From NCBI RefSeq assembly GCF_006402735.1, contig NZ_CP017174.1:3723001-3787000 (forward strand): a stretch of 64,000 nucleotides of DNA. Reading direction: 5' to 3'. Shown here piece after piece: positions 47,596-56,598 of the stretch. Below the pieces are notes generated by a model, which saw only the letters and a list, made by a program, of their open reading frames with translations, was not told the origin of the DNA and did no database searches. Each line of letters opens with the position of its first letter. Position 1 is the stretch's first letter. A program made the position numbers and the translations under genes. Origin of the DNA: Myxococcus xanthus. Its GTDB lineage: Bacteria; Myxococcota; Myxococcia; Myxococcales; Myxococcaceae.

Positions 47596-48168
47596 ATGGG
47601 CAAGACGAGCGCGGGGTTCTGGACGGTGTTGGGCGTGATGCTCCTGGGGGGCTGCGCGCACCAGTCGCAGGTGAAGGTGGACAACACGGAGCAGCCCTAC
47701 CGGATTGGCCGCGAGGACGTGCTGGACATCGCGGTGTGGCGTGACGCGGAGCTGTCCCGGACGCTGCCGGTTCGTCCGGATGGCTACATCTCCATGCCCA
47801 TGGTGGGCGAGGTCCACGCCGCGGGCAAGACGCCCACGGAGCTGGCCGAATCCCTGAAGGAGGCCTTCCAGCCGTACGTGCAGGATCCGCGCGTGACGGT
47901 GATTGTCCGCGAGGTGAACAGCAGCCGCGTGTTCGTCACCGGCGAGGTGGCCCACCCGGGCGCCTATCCGCTGCGCGGCCGCGTGTCGCTGCTGCAGGCC
48001 ATCGCGCTGGCGGGTGGCTTCACGGACTTCGCCAACTCGGACGGCATCGTGGTCATCCGCACCGACAGCAAGGGCGGCCAGATTCCGGTGCGCTACAGCG
48101 ACCTCATCTCTCCGGATGGCGGACACGAGGTCATGCTCCGGCCGGGTGACACCGTCGTCGTTCCGTGA
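47596..48168 (+). CDS. exoA: Outer-membrane polysaccharide export lipoprotein ExoA (FdgA, Wza-like)
   Basis: A 190-residue lipoprotein: the signal peptide ends in the lipobox LLGGC (Cys about 20). Residues about 35-110 form the Wza-type polysaccharide export domain (YRIGREDVLDIAVWRD, VRPDGYISMPMVGEV), followed by one SLBB domain (about 115-165, VFVTGEVAHPGAYPLRG). It is short compared with E. coli Wza (379), which has an extra SLBB and a C-terminal helix. It should form the outer-membrane part of the spore-coat polysaccharide exporter. The gene starts a nine-gene set in one direction. In M. xanthus it is known as fdgA, a FruA-dependent gene. Confidence 0.9.
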   Translation: MGKTSAGFWTVLGVMLLGGCAHQSQVKVDNTEQPYRIGREDVLDIAVWRDAELSRTLPVRPDGYISMPMVGEVHAAGKTPTELAESLKEAFQPYVQDPRVTVIVREVNSSRVFVTGEVAHPGAYPLRGRVSLLQAIALAGGFTDFANSDGIVVIRTDSKGGQIPVRYSDLISPDGGHEVMLRPGDTVVVP

Positions 48169-48233
48169 AGGGTGATGACGCAGTGGGCGTCGTGGACATG
48201 GGCGGTGGTTGGCGTGCGGGACGGAGGGCGACG

Positions 48234-49382
48234 GTGAAGGGTAACTGGAAGAAGTGGCTACTCGCGGGCCTCATGTTCGGTGCGCCTGCCACGCAGGCCG
48301 CGACGGTGTGGGAACCCCGGCTTCGGCTGACGGCCGAGGAGCGGTTCGACGACGACCTGCGACTGGGCGGTGGTGATGGCACCGGCCAGTTGATGACGAA
48401 GCTGACGCCGCGGCTGGGACTGGAGGCGAAGGACGCGCGGCTCACGCTGGACAGCTTCTACGCGGCCGACCTGCTGATGCGGCATGGGTCGGGCAGGACG
48501 ACGCTGGACCACCGGGGCGGGCTGGCGGCCCGGCACCAGATGACGCGTCGCCTGCGGCTGGATACGGCGATCCAGGTGTTCCGTGTCACAGACCCCAGCT
48601 CGCTGCCGCGTGACGGCCTGGCGCGCTCCACACAGCCCACGTTCTTCACGCAGGCGACGCTGGGCGTGACGAACCGCGTGGCGGAGCGGCTGGACGTGCG
48701 CGCGGGCTACCGCTTCGAGGCGGTGCGCATCATCGACGTGGGGCAGCGCGCGGGGTACGCGCACACGCCCTCCATCGAAGGCTGGTACCGCGCCACGCGC
48801 CGGCTCAGCCTGGGCCTGGAGTACCGGTACCAGGGCTTCCTCTATGAGGGGACGCTGACCCAGTCGCACGGCGCGGCGCTGGGGTTGCGGTATCGGCTGA
48901 CGCGGCCTACCACCTTCACCGTCCGGGCGGGCCCCGTGCGGTACCTGGCGCCGGTGGGCCAGCAGGGTGGTTGGGTTCCGCGAGTGAACGTGGAGCTGCA
49001 GCGCGAAGGGGAGATGTTCGACGTGGGCGTGTCGACGGGACACGACCTGGTGGGCGCGAACGGCTTCACCAACGCGCTGTGGGCGGACTACGCGTCGGTG
49101 ATGTTGGCGCGCCGGTTCACCCAGAAGTTCTCACTTTTTGGCGCGGCCAGCTTCTTCCGCAACGGGCAGGCCCCGTCGCTGGATTGGGCCGTGTTCAGAG
49201 GAGCGCCGCGGGTGTCGCAGGGCTACGCGGTGAGTGGTGGTGTGGAGTACCGCATTGACCGGCGCCTGTCGGCGCAGGGTGCGGTGGATCGGATCGCTCA
49301 GGTCGGGCTGGCGGATTCGGCGAGCGCGGTGGACCTGACGCGCAATGTGTTCGCCGTCCGTTTGGTGGTGACGCCTTGGTAG
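48234..49382 (+). CDS. exoB: ExoB: secreted beta-rich protein, probable outer-membrane barrel
   Basis: A 382-residue protein from GTG 48234 (GGAGGG at 48223-48228); starting there gives a clean signal peptide (WKKWLLAGLMFGAPATQA). GTG 48165 would add 23 residues before it. The mature part is a series of alternating amphipathic strands with aromatic girdle residues (LTLDSFYAADLLM, SLGLEYRYQGFLYEG, FTVRAGPVRYLAP) ending in a strand FAVRLVVTPW, as in outer-membrane beta-barrels. Its role in coat assembly is known only genetically. Confidence 0.8.
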   Translation: MKGNWKKWLLAGLMFGAPATQAATVWEPRLRLTAEERFDDDLRLGGGDGTGQLMTKLTPRLGLEAKDARLTLDSFYAADLLMRHGSGRTTLDHRGGLAARHQMTRRLRLDTAIQVFRVTDPSSLPRDGLARSTQPTFFTQATLGVTNRVAERLDVRAGYRFEAVRIIDVGQRAGYAHTPSIEGWYRATRRLSLGLEYRYQGFLYEGTLTQSHGAALGLRYRLTRPTTFTVRAGPVRYLAPVGQQGGWVPRVNVELQREGEMFDVGVSTGHDLVGANGFTNALWADYASVMLARRFTQKFSLFGAASFFRNGQAPSLDWAVFRGAPRVSQGYAVSGGVEYRIDRRLSAQGAVDRIAQVGLADSASAVDLTRNVFAVRLVVTPW

Positions 49383-49414
49383 CTACAGCGCGTGGGATGG
49401 AGGAGGAGCGGAAC

Positions 49415-50824
49415 ATGGAGCGAGGGATGACGGCAGACCAGCTTCTGGGTGCCCTGTGGCGGCGCAAGGCCCTGGTCGGTGCCATCGCAGCAGCGGTCTT
49501 CTTGGTGGGCGCAGCCATCGTGATGACCCGGCCGAGCATGTACGAGGCTTCAGTGGTGGTCCGCGTGGAGCCGCAGCGGCCGGGTGAGGAGATGGTGCAG
49601 CGCACGGTGAGCGAAATCATCGAGCAGCGGCTGCTCACCGTTCGACAGGAGCTGCTGGCGCGTCCGGTGCTCCAGAAGGCCATCGAGGAGATGAACCTCT
49701 ATCCGGACATCGTTTCGGAGAAGGGCATGGAGTCCGCGGTCACGCAGATGCGCAAGGACCTCACGGTGCGCGTGGAGGGTGAGACGGCCTTCGAGCTCAC
49801 CTACGCCAACCGCGACCCGCAAGTGGCGTCGCAGGTCGCCAACCGCCTGCCGACCATCTTCTCCGATGAGACGCTGAAGATTCGTCAGGCGCAGGCGGCT
49901 CGCGCCACCGACCTCTTCAACGAGGAGATGGTGCAGCTGGGCAAGGCGGTCAGCGCCTGGGAGGGCAAGATCTCCCAGTTCAAGGTGGACCACCTGGGCG
50001 AGTTGCCCGAGCAGATGGAGATGAACATGCGCGGCCTGGAGCGCGTGTCGCACCAGCTCCAGACGAAGTCCGAGGAGCTGCGTGTCGCTGAGGGCCGCCG
50101 CTCCGACCTGGCCCGGGCTCGCAACGCCGTGGACAGCGAGGCCGGCAGGCTCGAGGCCGCGGAGAACGGGCTCACCCGCTCCCTGGTCAACGCGCGCACC
50201 ACCTGGACGGAGGACCACCCGGAGGTGAAGCGCCTGCAGACGGAGCTGGACGGCATGTCGACTCGCCGCAAGGAGGCCGAAGGGCGGCTGTGGGCCGAGC
50301 GCGCCGAGCGCACCCGCGTGGCCACGCTGATTGGCAACATCCAGCAGGAGATTCAGGACCTCCAGAAGCAGGCCGAGGCGTACCAGGGCCGGCTGAACAA
50401 CACCCCGCGCTGGGCGCACGAGCTGGCGGTGATGAACCGCGACTACGAAATCGCGCGCACCAAGTACCAGAGCGTGGTGAGCCGCAAGGTGGAGGCGGAG
50501 ATTGCGCAGGAGCTGGAGGCCAAGAGCGCCAAGAGCCTGTTCAACGTCATCTCCCCGGCGGGCGTGCCGGCGGCCCCGGCCCGGCCGGATCGCATGGCGG
50601 GCATGCTCATCGTCTTCCTCCTGGCCTTGGGCCTGGGTGTGCTGACGGGGGCGGTGCTGGAGATGCGTGACGACAGCCTGCGCGATGGCACCGAGGTTCG
50701 CCAGCGCCTGACGCTGCCAGTGCTCGCGGTGGTCCCGGAAATGCAGGGCAAGACGGAGCGGCGGATTCTGATGCCGGCTTCGGGGGCTCGAAACAGCGTG
50801 TCTAACCCCACGTCGTTGAACTGA
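49415..50824 (+). CDS. exoC: ExoC: Wzz/Wzc-type chain-length determinant (polysaccharide co-polymerase)
   Basis: A 469-residue protein from ATG 49415 (AGGAGGAG at 49401-49408), with two membrane helices: about 18-37 and near the C-terminus (MAGMLIVFLLALGLGVLTGAVLEM). The periplasmic region between them contains a Wzz-like beta/alpha N-terminal part (YEASVVVRVEPQRPGEEM) and long coiled coils (about 165-345). A Pro-rich PARPDRMAG stretch precedes the second helix, as in Wzz. It lacks a kinase domain; that is supplied by the next gene, as in Gram-positive CapA/CapB pairs. Confidence 0.9.
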   Translation: MERGMTADQLLGALWRRKALVGAIAAAVFLVGAAIVMTRPSMYEASVVVRVEPQRPGEEMVQRTVSEIIEQRLLTVRQELLARPVLQKAIEEMNLYPDIVSEKGMESAVTQMRKDLTVRVEGETAFELTYANRDPQVASQVANRLPTIFSDETLKIRQAQAARATDLFNEEMVQLGKAVSAWEGKISQFKVDHLGELPEQMEMNMRGLERVSHQLQTKSEELRVAEGRRSDLARARNAVDSEAGRLEAAENGLTRSLVNARTTWTEDHPEVKRLQTELDGMSTRRKEAEGRLWAERAERTRVATLIGNIQQEIQDLQKQAEAYQGRLNNTPRWAHELAVMNRDYEIARTKYQSVVSRKVEAEIAQELEAKSAKSLFNVISPAGVPAAPARPDRMAGMLIVFLLALGLGVLTGAVLEMRDDSLRDGTEVRQRLTLPVLAVVPEMQGKTERRILMPASGARNSVSNPTSLN

Positions 50825-50853
50825 GTCTCGCCGGAAAAGGACGGAGGACGGAC

Positions 50854-51591
50854 ATGGATCAGACGATGGAGCGGGCGGGCAACTTCCTCCCCCGAGTGGA
50901 CGACAACCCGACGGGCGGCAACGCGGTGGACCGCCGGGTGGTGACGCTGACGGCGCCGGCATCGGCCGCGGCGGAGCAATACCGTAGTCTTTACTACAGG
51001 CTCGAGCGGATGCGGGACCTGCGGCCGATGAAGGTCGTCGCGCTCACCTCGGCGATGCCGGGGGAAGGCAAGACGGTGACGAGCGTCAACCTGGCGCTCG
51101 CCGCGGCCCGGGCGAACCCGGAGCGCCGCATCCTGCTGGTGGATGCGGACCTGCGCCGGGGCGGCGTGGCGGCCACGCTGGGCATGCGCAACAAGACGGG
51201 CCTGGCGGAGCTGCTGGCGGGGGACTGTGAGGTGCGGGACGTGGTGCGGCGGTTCAACTCCACGCGCCTGGCCCTCATCCCCGCGGGCGTCACGCCCGAG
51301 GACACCGCGCAGGTGCTGGCGAGCGGCCGGATGAAGCAGTTCCTCAAGGCGGTGCGTGAGGGCTTCGACGAGGTCTACATCGACCTGCCGCCCACGCTGC
51401 CCTTCGCGGACGCGGCCATCCTGGGCCACCAGGCGGACGGCGTGCTGATGGTCATCCGCGCCAACGTGACGTCGGGCAAGGCGGTGCACCAGGCGGTGGA
51501 GAGCCTGGGCGGCGCGCCCATCGTCGGGTGCGTGCTGAATGGCGCGGAGGTCCACTCGGCGCCGTACCTGAAGAACTACGAGAAGAAGTAG
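50854..51591 (+). CDS. exoD: ExoD (BtkA): BY-type tyrosine autokinase
   Basis: A 245-residue cytosolic BY-kinase of the CpsD/CapB family. Walker A is SAMPGEGKT, Walker A' is LLVDADLRRG and Walker B is VYIDLPP. The family phosphorylates tyrosines at its own C-terminus, so the short C-terminus is worth noting: only two Tyr (SAPYLKNYEKK) remain. In M. xanthus this gene was described as btkA. It works with the chain-length protein ExoC, whose last helix lies next to it. Confidence 0.9.
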   Translation: MDQTMERAGNFLPRVDDNPTGGNAVDRRVVTLTAPASAAAEQYRSLYYRLERMRDLRPMKVVALTSAMPGEGKTVTSVNLALAAARANPERRILLVDADLRRGGVAATLGMRNKTGLAELLAGDCEVRDVVRRFNSTRLALIPAGVTPEDTAQVLASGRMKQFLKAVREGFDEVYIDLPPTLPFADAAILGHQADGVLMVIRANVTSGKAVHQAVESLGGAPIVGCVLNGAEVHSAPYLKNYEKK

Positions 51592-51684
51592 CGGCGGGTG
51601 GCTTTGGTTTCGGTTCCCGCCTCCTGGTGACAGGGGGCGGGGCCGGAGGTGGAAGAGGGTCGGGCGGGTAGGTTGGAGGGGCAC

Positions 51685-53052
51685 GTGCTCCGCGTTTTTC
51701 ACCACTATTTCTCTGCAAAGAAACTGACGTTCTTCCTCGCCGAGAGTTCGGCAATCGCGTTGGCCTGCGTGATGGGCGCGGCGGCCTGCGCGGCACTCTT
51801 CGCGCCTGATGGGACACACACGCCGCTGTCGCAGCTGTGGCCCACGCTGCTGTGGCTGGGCGCGGCGTTCGTCATCACCTTCCAGTTCACGCTGTACCTG
51901 TTGGACTTGTATGACCTCCGTGTGGCCGCGGAGGACCGGGTGCGGGGATACCGGTTCCTCAAGGCCGCGGGTGTCACGGCGATGGTGGCGGGCGGCGTCA
52001 TGCTCGTCACCCCGCTGGTCGTGCCGATGCAGCTTCCGCCGGGCACGCTGCTGGGCGGGGCCATGGGCGCCCTGGCCGGGACGTTGATGGTGCGGGTGTC
52101 CATCCGCGCCCTGGTGGGAGCGCCGCACTCGGTGCTCCTCGTGGGCGAAGGGCCCAAGGCGCGCGCGGTGGCCAGCGCGATTGATGCCGGCGGGGAGGGC
52201 ACCTACCGCATCGTGGGCCTGACGGACCCTCGCACCTCGGGCGAGGCGCTGGAGCAGACGGCGGCCCGGCTGAACGCGGCTTTTGTCGTGCAGGCCGCGG
52301 ATGACATGCGCGGGGCCAACTGGGTGGACGGCCTGCTGCGCTGCCGGCTCCAGGGCCGGCGGGTGTATGAGGCCACGGGCTTCTGCGAGCGGGTGCTGCG
52401 CCGGATACCGGTGCAGTTCCTGAGGGCGAGCGACTTCGCCTTCGCGGACGAGCTCACCGTGTCCCCGCTGCGCCGCACGCTGAAGCGGGGCTTCGACATC
52501 GCGGTGGCATCCCTCCTGCTAATGCTGTCCGCGCCCTTCCTGTTGCTGGTCGTGGTGGCCATCAAGCTGGATTCGAAGGGACCCATCTTCTACCGGCAGG
52601 AAAGGACCGGGCTGTTCGGGAGCACGTATCACCTGTGGAAGTTCCGCAGCATGCGCACGGACGCGGAGAAGCATGGCGCGGTGTGGGCGAAGGCGAACGA
52701 TGACCGTGTCACGCGGGTGGGCCGCTTCATCCGCCGCACGCGCATCGACGAGATTCCCCAGGTCTTCAACATCCTGACGGGAGACATGAGTTTCGTGGGG
52801 CCCCGCCCCGAGAGGCCAGTGTTCGTCGAGCAGTTGAAGCAGCAGATTCCGTTCTACGGCCTGCGGGAGGCCGTCAAGCCAGGCCTGACGGGGTGGGCTC
52901 AGATTCGCTACCCCTACGGCGCGTCGGTGGAGGATGCGCGGAACAAGCTGGAGTTCGACCTGTACTACGTGAAGAACGGTTCGCTGTTCCTGGATGTGGG
53001 AATCATCTTCCACACCGTGAGGCATGTGCTTCTCGGTCGTGGGGCGCGGTAG
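51685..53052 (+). CDS. exoE: ExoE: polyprenyl-phosphate sugar-phosphotransferase initiating the polysaccharide
   Basis: A 455-residue protein from GTG 51685 (GGAGGGG at 51675-51681; GTG 51649 is possible). Five membrane helices are visible: four in the first half, then one at FDIAVASLLLMLSAPFLLLVVVAIKL. The C-terminal sugar transferase domain (PF02397-type, about 290-455) contains KGPIFYRQERTG, WKFRSMRTDAE, RRTRIDEIPQ and SFVGPRPE. It should add the first sugar-1-phosphate to undecaprenyl phosphate on the inner leaflet. This is the WbaP/PglC family; the sugar cannot be inferred from sequence. Confidence 0.92.
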   Translation: MLRVFHHYFSAKKLTFFLAESSAIALACVMGAAACAALFAPDGTHTPLSQLWPTLLWLGAAFVITFQFTLYLLDLYDLRVAAEDRVRGYRFLKAAGVTAMVAGGVMLVTPLVVPMQLPPGTLLGGAMGALAGTLMVRVSIRALVGAPHSVLLVGEGPKARAVASAIDAGGEGTYRIVGLTDPRTSGEALEQTAARLNAAFVVQAADDMRGANWVDGLLRCRLQGRRVYEATGFCERVLRRIPVQFLRASDFAFADELTVSPLRRTLKRGFDIAVASLLLMLSAPFLLLVVVAIKLDSKGPIFYRQERTGLFGSTYHLWKFRSMRTDAEKHGAVWAKANDDRVTRVGRFIRRTRIDEIPQVFNILTGDMSFVGPRPERPVFVEQLKQQIPFYGLREAVKPGLTGWAQIRYPYGASVEDARNKLEFDLYYVKNGSLFLDVGIIFHTVRHVLLGRGAR

Positions 53053-53130
53053 GGCATTTCGCTTTCCCGGCCTCCGCTGAGGCAGGCCGGGAGGTGGGCT
53101 CGCCTGGGGAGGCGGGCTGGGGCGTCGTGG

Positions 53131-54225
53131 ATGGGGGTTAGCGTCATGGTGGGAATGGACATGGAAGCGCCGCTGCCCGCGGAGTGGGCGGAGGCCCGCC
53201 GCAGGCTGGAGTTGGAGCGCCAGGGCAACGAGGTGCTTCAGGGGCAGGTGGATCGGCCGACGCGCATCGTCGCCATCGGCGGAGGCACGGGGTTGCCCAT
53301 GGTGCTGCGCGGCCTGGCCCGGCGCGCGACACCGAAGGCCCGGGAGCCCGGCATCGACATCACCGCGGTGGTGGCCATGAGCGACGACGGCGGCAGCTCG
53401 GGCCGTTTGCGGCGCCAACATGGCGCGCTGCCTCCGGGCGACATCCGCAACTGCCTGGTGGCGCTGGCGGGTGGAAAGAACGCGCTCAAGGACGTCTTCC
53501 AGTTCCGCTTCGGCGGGGCGCGCGGCCTGGCGGGCCACGCGGTGGGCAACCTGCTCATCGCCGCGCTCGCGGAGCTGAAGGGGGACTTCATGGAGGCGGT
53601 GCGCATGTCCGGGGAGCTGCTGGGCGCCAGGGGCCACGTGCTGCCGTCCACGCTGGCGTCCGTGCAGTTGGTGGCGCAGATGCATGACGACACGGAGGTG
53701 GTGGGGGAGCGCAACATCTGCCGCGCGCACGGCCGGGTGCGCCGCGTCACGCTGAGTCCCCGCTCGCCACCGCCCACCGAGGGACTGCTGGAGGCCATCT
53801 ACACGGCGGACCTCATCGCCATCGGTCCGGGCTCGCTGTACTCGAGCGTGCTGCCCAACCTGCTGGTGGACGGCGTGGCCCAGGCGCTCAAGGAGACGCG
53901 CGCGCTGAAGGTCATGGTGGCCAACCTGATGACGCAGCCGGGTGAGACGGACGGCATGTCCTGCCTGGACCACGTGCAGGCCGTCACGGACCACGTGGGG
54001 CCGGTGCTGGACGCGGTGCTCGTCAACGGCACGCTGCCCACGGAAGAGGCGACCCGGCGCTATGCGCGGCGCGGCTCGTTCGTGGTGTCGGCCAACCCGC
54101 GGGACTTGATTGGCGCGGGCGTGGTGCCGGTGCAGGCGGACCTCCTCAAGGCAGGGTCCAGGATTCGACACGACAGCCGCAAGGTCGCCGCCTGCCTGCT
54201 GAAGATGGCCCGCAGCGGGTTGTAG
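53131..54225 (+). CDS. exoF: ExoF: YvcK/CofD-like protein
   Basis: A 364-residue cytosolic protein with the YvcK family pattern: VAIGGGTGLPMVLRGL at the nucleotide-sugar-binding loop, AMSDDGGSSGRL and GDIRNCLVALAG. The C-terminal part keeps 'LIAIGPGSLYSSVLPNLLV'. YvcK proteins bind UDP-GlcNAc and affect cell-wall carbon flux in Gram-positive bacteria; the presence of one inside a coat-polysaccharide locus suggests a link to amino-sugar supply. The start is uncertain: ATG 53146, 53155 or 53161 are alternatives to 53131. Confidence 0.85.
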   Translation: MGVSVMVGMDMEAPLPAEWAEARRRLELERQGNEVLQGQVDRPTRIVAIGGGTGLPMVLRGLARRATPKAREPGIDITAVVAMSDDGGSSGRLRRQHGALPPGDIRNCLVALAGGKNALKDVFQFRFGGARGLAGHAVGNLLIAALAELKGDFMEAVRMSGELLGARGHVLPSTLASVQLVAQMHDDTEVVGERNICRAHGRVRRVTLSPRSPPPTEGLLEAIYTADLIAIGPGSLYSSVLPNLLVDGVAQALKETRALKVMVANLMTQPGETDGMSCLDHVQAVTDHVGPVLDAVLVNGTLPTEEATRRYARRGSFVVSANPRDLIGAGVVPVQADLLKAGSRIRHDSRKVAACLLKMARSGL

Positions 54226-54264
54226 CCGCGAACCTCCATCACCACCTTGGGCGCCCGACACCTC

Positions 54265-55383
54265 ATGGAAGCAAGAGACCTTTCTGCATCGCCGCGCGTC
54301 ACCGAAGTCACGGGACGCGCGGCCTTCATGGCCCTGGAGTCCGAGTGGAACGCGCTCGTGGAGGCCACCTCCAACGAGCTGTTCTTCCGACATGAGTTCA
54401 TCCGCATCTGGATGGACAACTTCGTACCCGGTGTGAATCCGCGCGTGCTGACGCTGCGGGACACGGACGGGAGCCTCGGCGCGGTGCTCCCGCTGTGGGA
54501 GGAGCGCACGACGCTGCTGGGGGTGCCGGTGCGGCAGCTGTCCGCGGCGGCCAATGCCCACTCCTGCCGGTTCGACCTGGTGGCGAGGGAACCGGAGGTC
54601 GCCGCGGCGGCCTTCGTGTCCCACCTGCGCTCGGCCGGTGGCTGGGATGTGCTGCGGCTCACGGACGTCCCCGACAGTGGGGCCGCCTGCCGGCTGCACG
54701 CGGCGGCGCGCGAGTCCGGCCTGCCCGTGGGCGAATGGGAGTCCCTGCGCTCGCCCTACGTGCCGCTGCCGGCGACCCGCGACGCCTTCCAGAAGACACT
54801 GCAGTCCAAGTTCAAGGCCAACTGCCGTCGCCGCCGCCGCAAGCTGGAGGAGAAGGGCCAGCTCACCTTCGAGCGGGTGGACAGTGGGCTTGGCCTGGAG
54901 GGCACGCTGGAGGAAGGCTTCCTGCTGGAGCAGAGCGGCTGGAAGGGCGCGCGGGGTACGGCCATGGCGCAGGATGCGCGCACGCGCGGCTTCTACACGG
55001 AGCTGGCGCGGGACTCAGCCTACCGCCAGCGGCTGGCGCTGTACTTCCTGCGGCTGGACGGCCGGCCGGTGGCCTTCCAATACGGCCTGGAATACGGCGG
55101 GCGCTACTTCCTGCTGAAGCCCGGCTACGACGAAACCCTGCGTGAGTGCAGCCCGGGCCAGCTCCTGGTGGATGAGGTCATCGCGACCTGCATCGACCGG
55201 GGCCTGCACGAGTTCGACTTCCTGGGGCCGGACATGGTGTGGAAGCGCGACTGGACGAACGAGGTCCGGCGCCACACCTGGCTCTACGTGTTCAATGACT
55301 CCCCCTTCGGCCAGGCGCTGTGTGCGACCAAGTTCCGGTGGGGGCCCGCGGTGAAAGAGGTGGTGTCGCGATGGAGACGATGA
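54265..55383 (+). CDS. exoG: ExoG: GNAT-fold (BioF2/FemAB-like) acyltransferase
   Basis: A 372-residue protein from ATG 54265; TTG 54247 is an alternative. The double-GNAT plan of the FemAB/Acetyltransf_6 family is seen: an N-terminal half with FRHEFIRIWMDNF, and a C-terminal catalytic half with 'RRRRRKLEEKGQLTFERVDSGLGLEG' and FEFDFLGPDMVWKRDW-like sequence (HEFDFLGPDMVWKRDW). It could acylate an amino sugar or peptide. It overlaps exoH by 13 bases, so expression is coupled. Paralogous to exoI. Confidence 0.82.
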   Translation: MEARDLSASPRVTEVTGRAAFMALESEWNALVEATSNELFFRHEFIRIWMDNFVPGVNPRVLTLRDTDGSLGAVLPLWEERTTLLGVPVRQLSAAANAHSCRFDLVAREPEVAAAAFVSHLRSAGGWDVLRLTDVPDSGAACRLHAAARESGLPVGEWESLRSPYVPLPATRDAFQKTLQSKFKANCRRRRRKLEEKGQLTFERVDSGLGLEGTLEEGFLLEQSGWKGARGTAMAQDARTRGFYTELARDSAYRQRLALYFLRLDGRPVAFQYGLEYGGRYFLLKPGYDETLRECSPGQLLVDEVIATCIDRGLHEFDFLGPDMVWKRDWTNEVRRHTWLYVFNDSPFGQALCATKFRWGPAVKEVVSRWRR

Positions 55384-56549
55384 AGCACTCTGGCCGGCTG
55401 TTCGTGCCGTCACTGCCCACGCTGTGGCCGCACATGCTGCTGTCTCGGCCGAAGCCCGGCGCGCTGCCGCCGTTCTCCTCGCCCAACGTCCGCTACTTCT
55501 ACTTCGCCCGCAACGCCATCTGGCTGACGGTGAAGATGCTGGGGTTGGATTCGGGGGAGGTGTTGATGCCCGCCTACCACCACGGCGTGGAGGTGGAGGC
55601 CTTGGTGGACGCCGGCTCCACGCCGCGCTTCTACCGCGTGGGCAGCCGCTGGGACGTGGACCTGGACGACGTGGCCCGGCGCATCGGCCCGAAGACGCGG
55701 GCCTTGTACCTGACGCACTACGCGGGCTTCCCGGGCCCCGTCGCGGAGATGCGCAAGCTGGCGGACCAGCACGGCCTCATCCTCATCGAGGACTGCGCGC
55801 TGTCGCTGCTGTCCTCCGACGGCGCGGTGCCCCTGGGGTCGACGGGAGACGTGAGCATTTTCTGCCTCTACAAGACGCTTCCGGTTCCCAATGGGGGCGC
55901 GCTGGTCGTCAACGGCCCGCGCCAGTACAGCCTGCCGGAGCCGCCCGCGCCGCCGTCCGTGTCCACCTTCAGCCACACGGTGTCCGCGCTGCTGCAGAAC
56001 CTGGAGCTGCGCGGCGGCCTGGCCGGCCGGGCCCTGCGCGGCGCCGTGCGCACGCTGGGGCATGGCACCGTGAAGGCGGCCAGCATCGAGCGCGTGGCCA
56101 CGGGGACGCAGCACTTCGACCGCAAGCACGTGGACCTGGGCATGAGCCCGCTGACGAAGCGGATTGCCCTGGCCCAGGACCTGGAATCCATCGTCGAGCA
56201 GCGGCGCCGCAACTACTTCTTCCTGCTGGGCCGGCTGCGCGACATCTCCGCGCCGCTGTTCAACCAGCTGCCGCCGGGCGCGTGCCCGCTGTTCTACCCG
56301 CTGGTGGTGCAGGACAAGGCGGAGGTGCTGGCGCGGCTGCGCGCGAAGGGAATCGACGCCATCGACTTCTGGAAGCGCTTCCACCCGGCCTGTGACGCAT
56401 CGGCCTTCCCGGAGGTGGCGCAGCTTCGTCGCTCCATCGTGGAGATTCCGTGCCACCAGGACCTGACGCCGGAGGTCATGGCGGACGTGGCGCAGGCGGT
56501 GCGCGAGGCTGTGAAGTCGGACCATCGGTCGAAGAAGCGCGCGGGGTGA
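55371..56549 (+). CDS. exoH: ExoH: DegT/DnrJ/EryC1 aminotransferase family protein
   Basis: A 392-residue PLP enzyme from ATG 55371 (AGAGGTGG upstream); ATG 55380 and GTG 55320 are alternatives. Motifs: VLMPAYHHGVEVEAL, HYAGFPGPVAEM, LIEDCALSL with the PLP-nitrogen Asp, and FCLYKTLPVPNGGALV with the Schiff-base Lys. The family mostly transaminates nucleotide-linked keto-sugars, producing amino sugars. Together with ExoG and ExoI it could make an N-acylated amino sugar for the coat polymer; that is an inference from order and family. Confidence 0.88.
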   Translation: METMKHSGRLFVPSLPTLWPHMLLSRPKPGALPPFSSPNVRYFYFARNAIWLTVKMLGLDSGEVLMPAYHHGVEVEALVDAGSTPRFYRVGSRWDVDLDDVARRIGPKTRALYLTHYAGFPGPVAEMRKLADQHGLILIEDCALSLLSSDGAVPLGSTGDVSIFCLYKTLPVPNGGALVVNGPRQYSLPEPPAPPSVSTFSHTVSALLQNLELRGGLAGRALRGAVRTLGHGTVKAASIERVATGTQHFDRKHVDLGMSPLTKRIALAQDLESIVEQRRRNYFFLLGRLRDISAPLFNQLPPGACPLFYPLVVQDKAEVLARLRAKGIDAIDFWKRFHPACDASAFPEVAQLRRSIVEIPCHQDLTPEVMADVAQAVREAVKSDHRSKKRAG

Positions 56550-56598
56550 AGTTCATTCGGGGCACAGGGGAGGGGCGGCTGCCCCTCCGGGAGGACGG

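Noticed and set aside
47251-48126. Open frame antisense to exoA and the exo control region
   Set aside because: It has shadow composition, crosses the sigma-54 promoter and lies opposite a well-supported gene.
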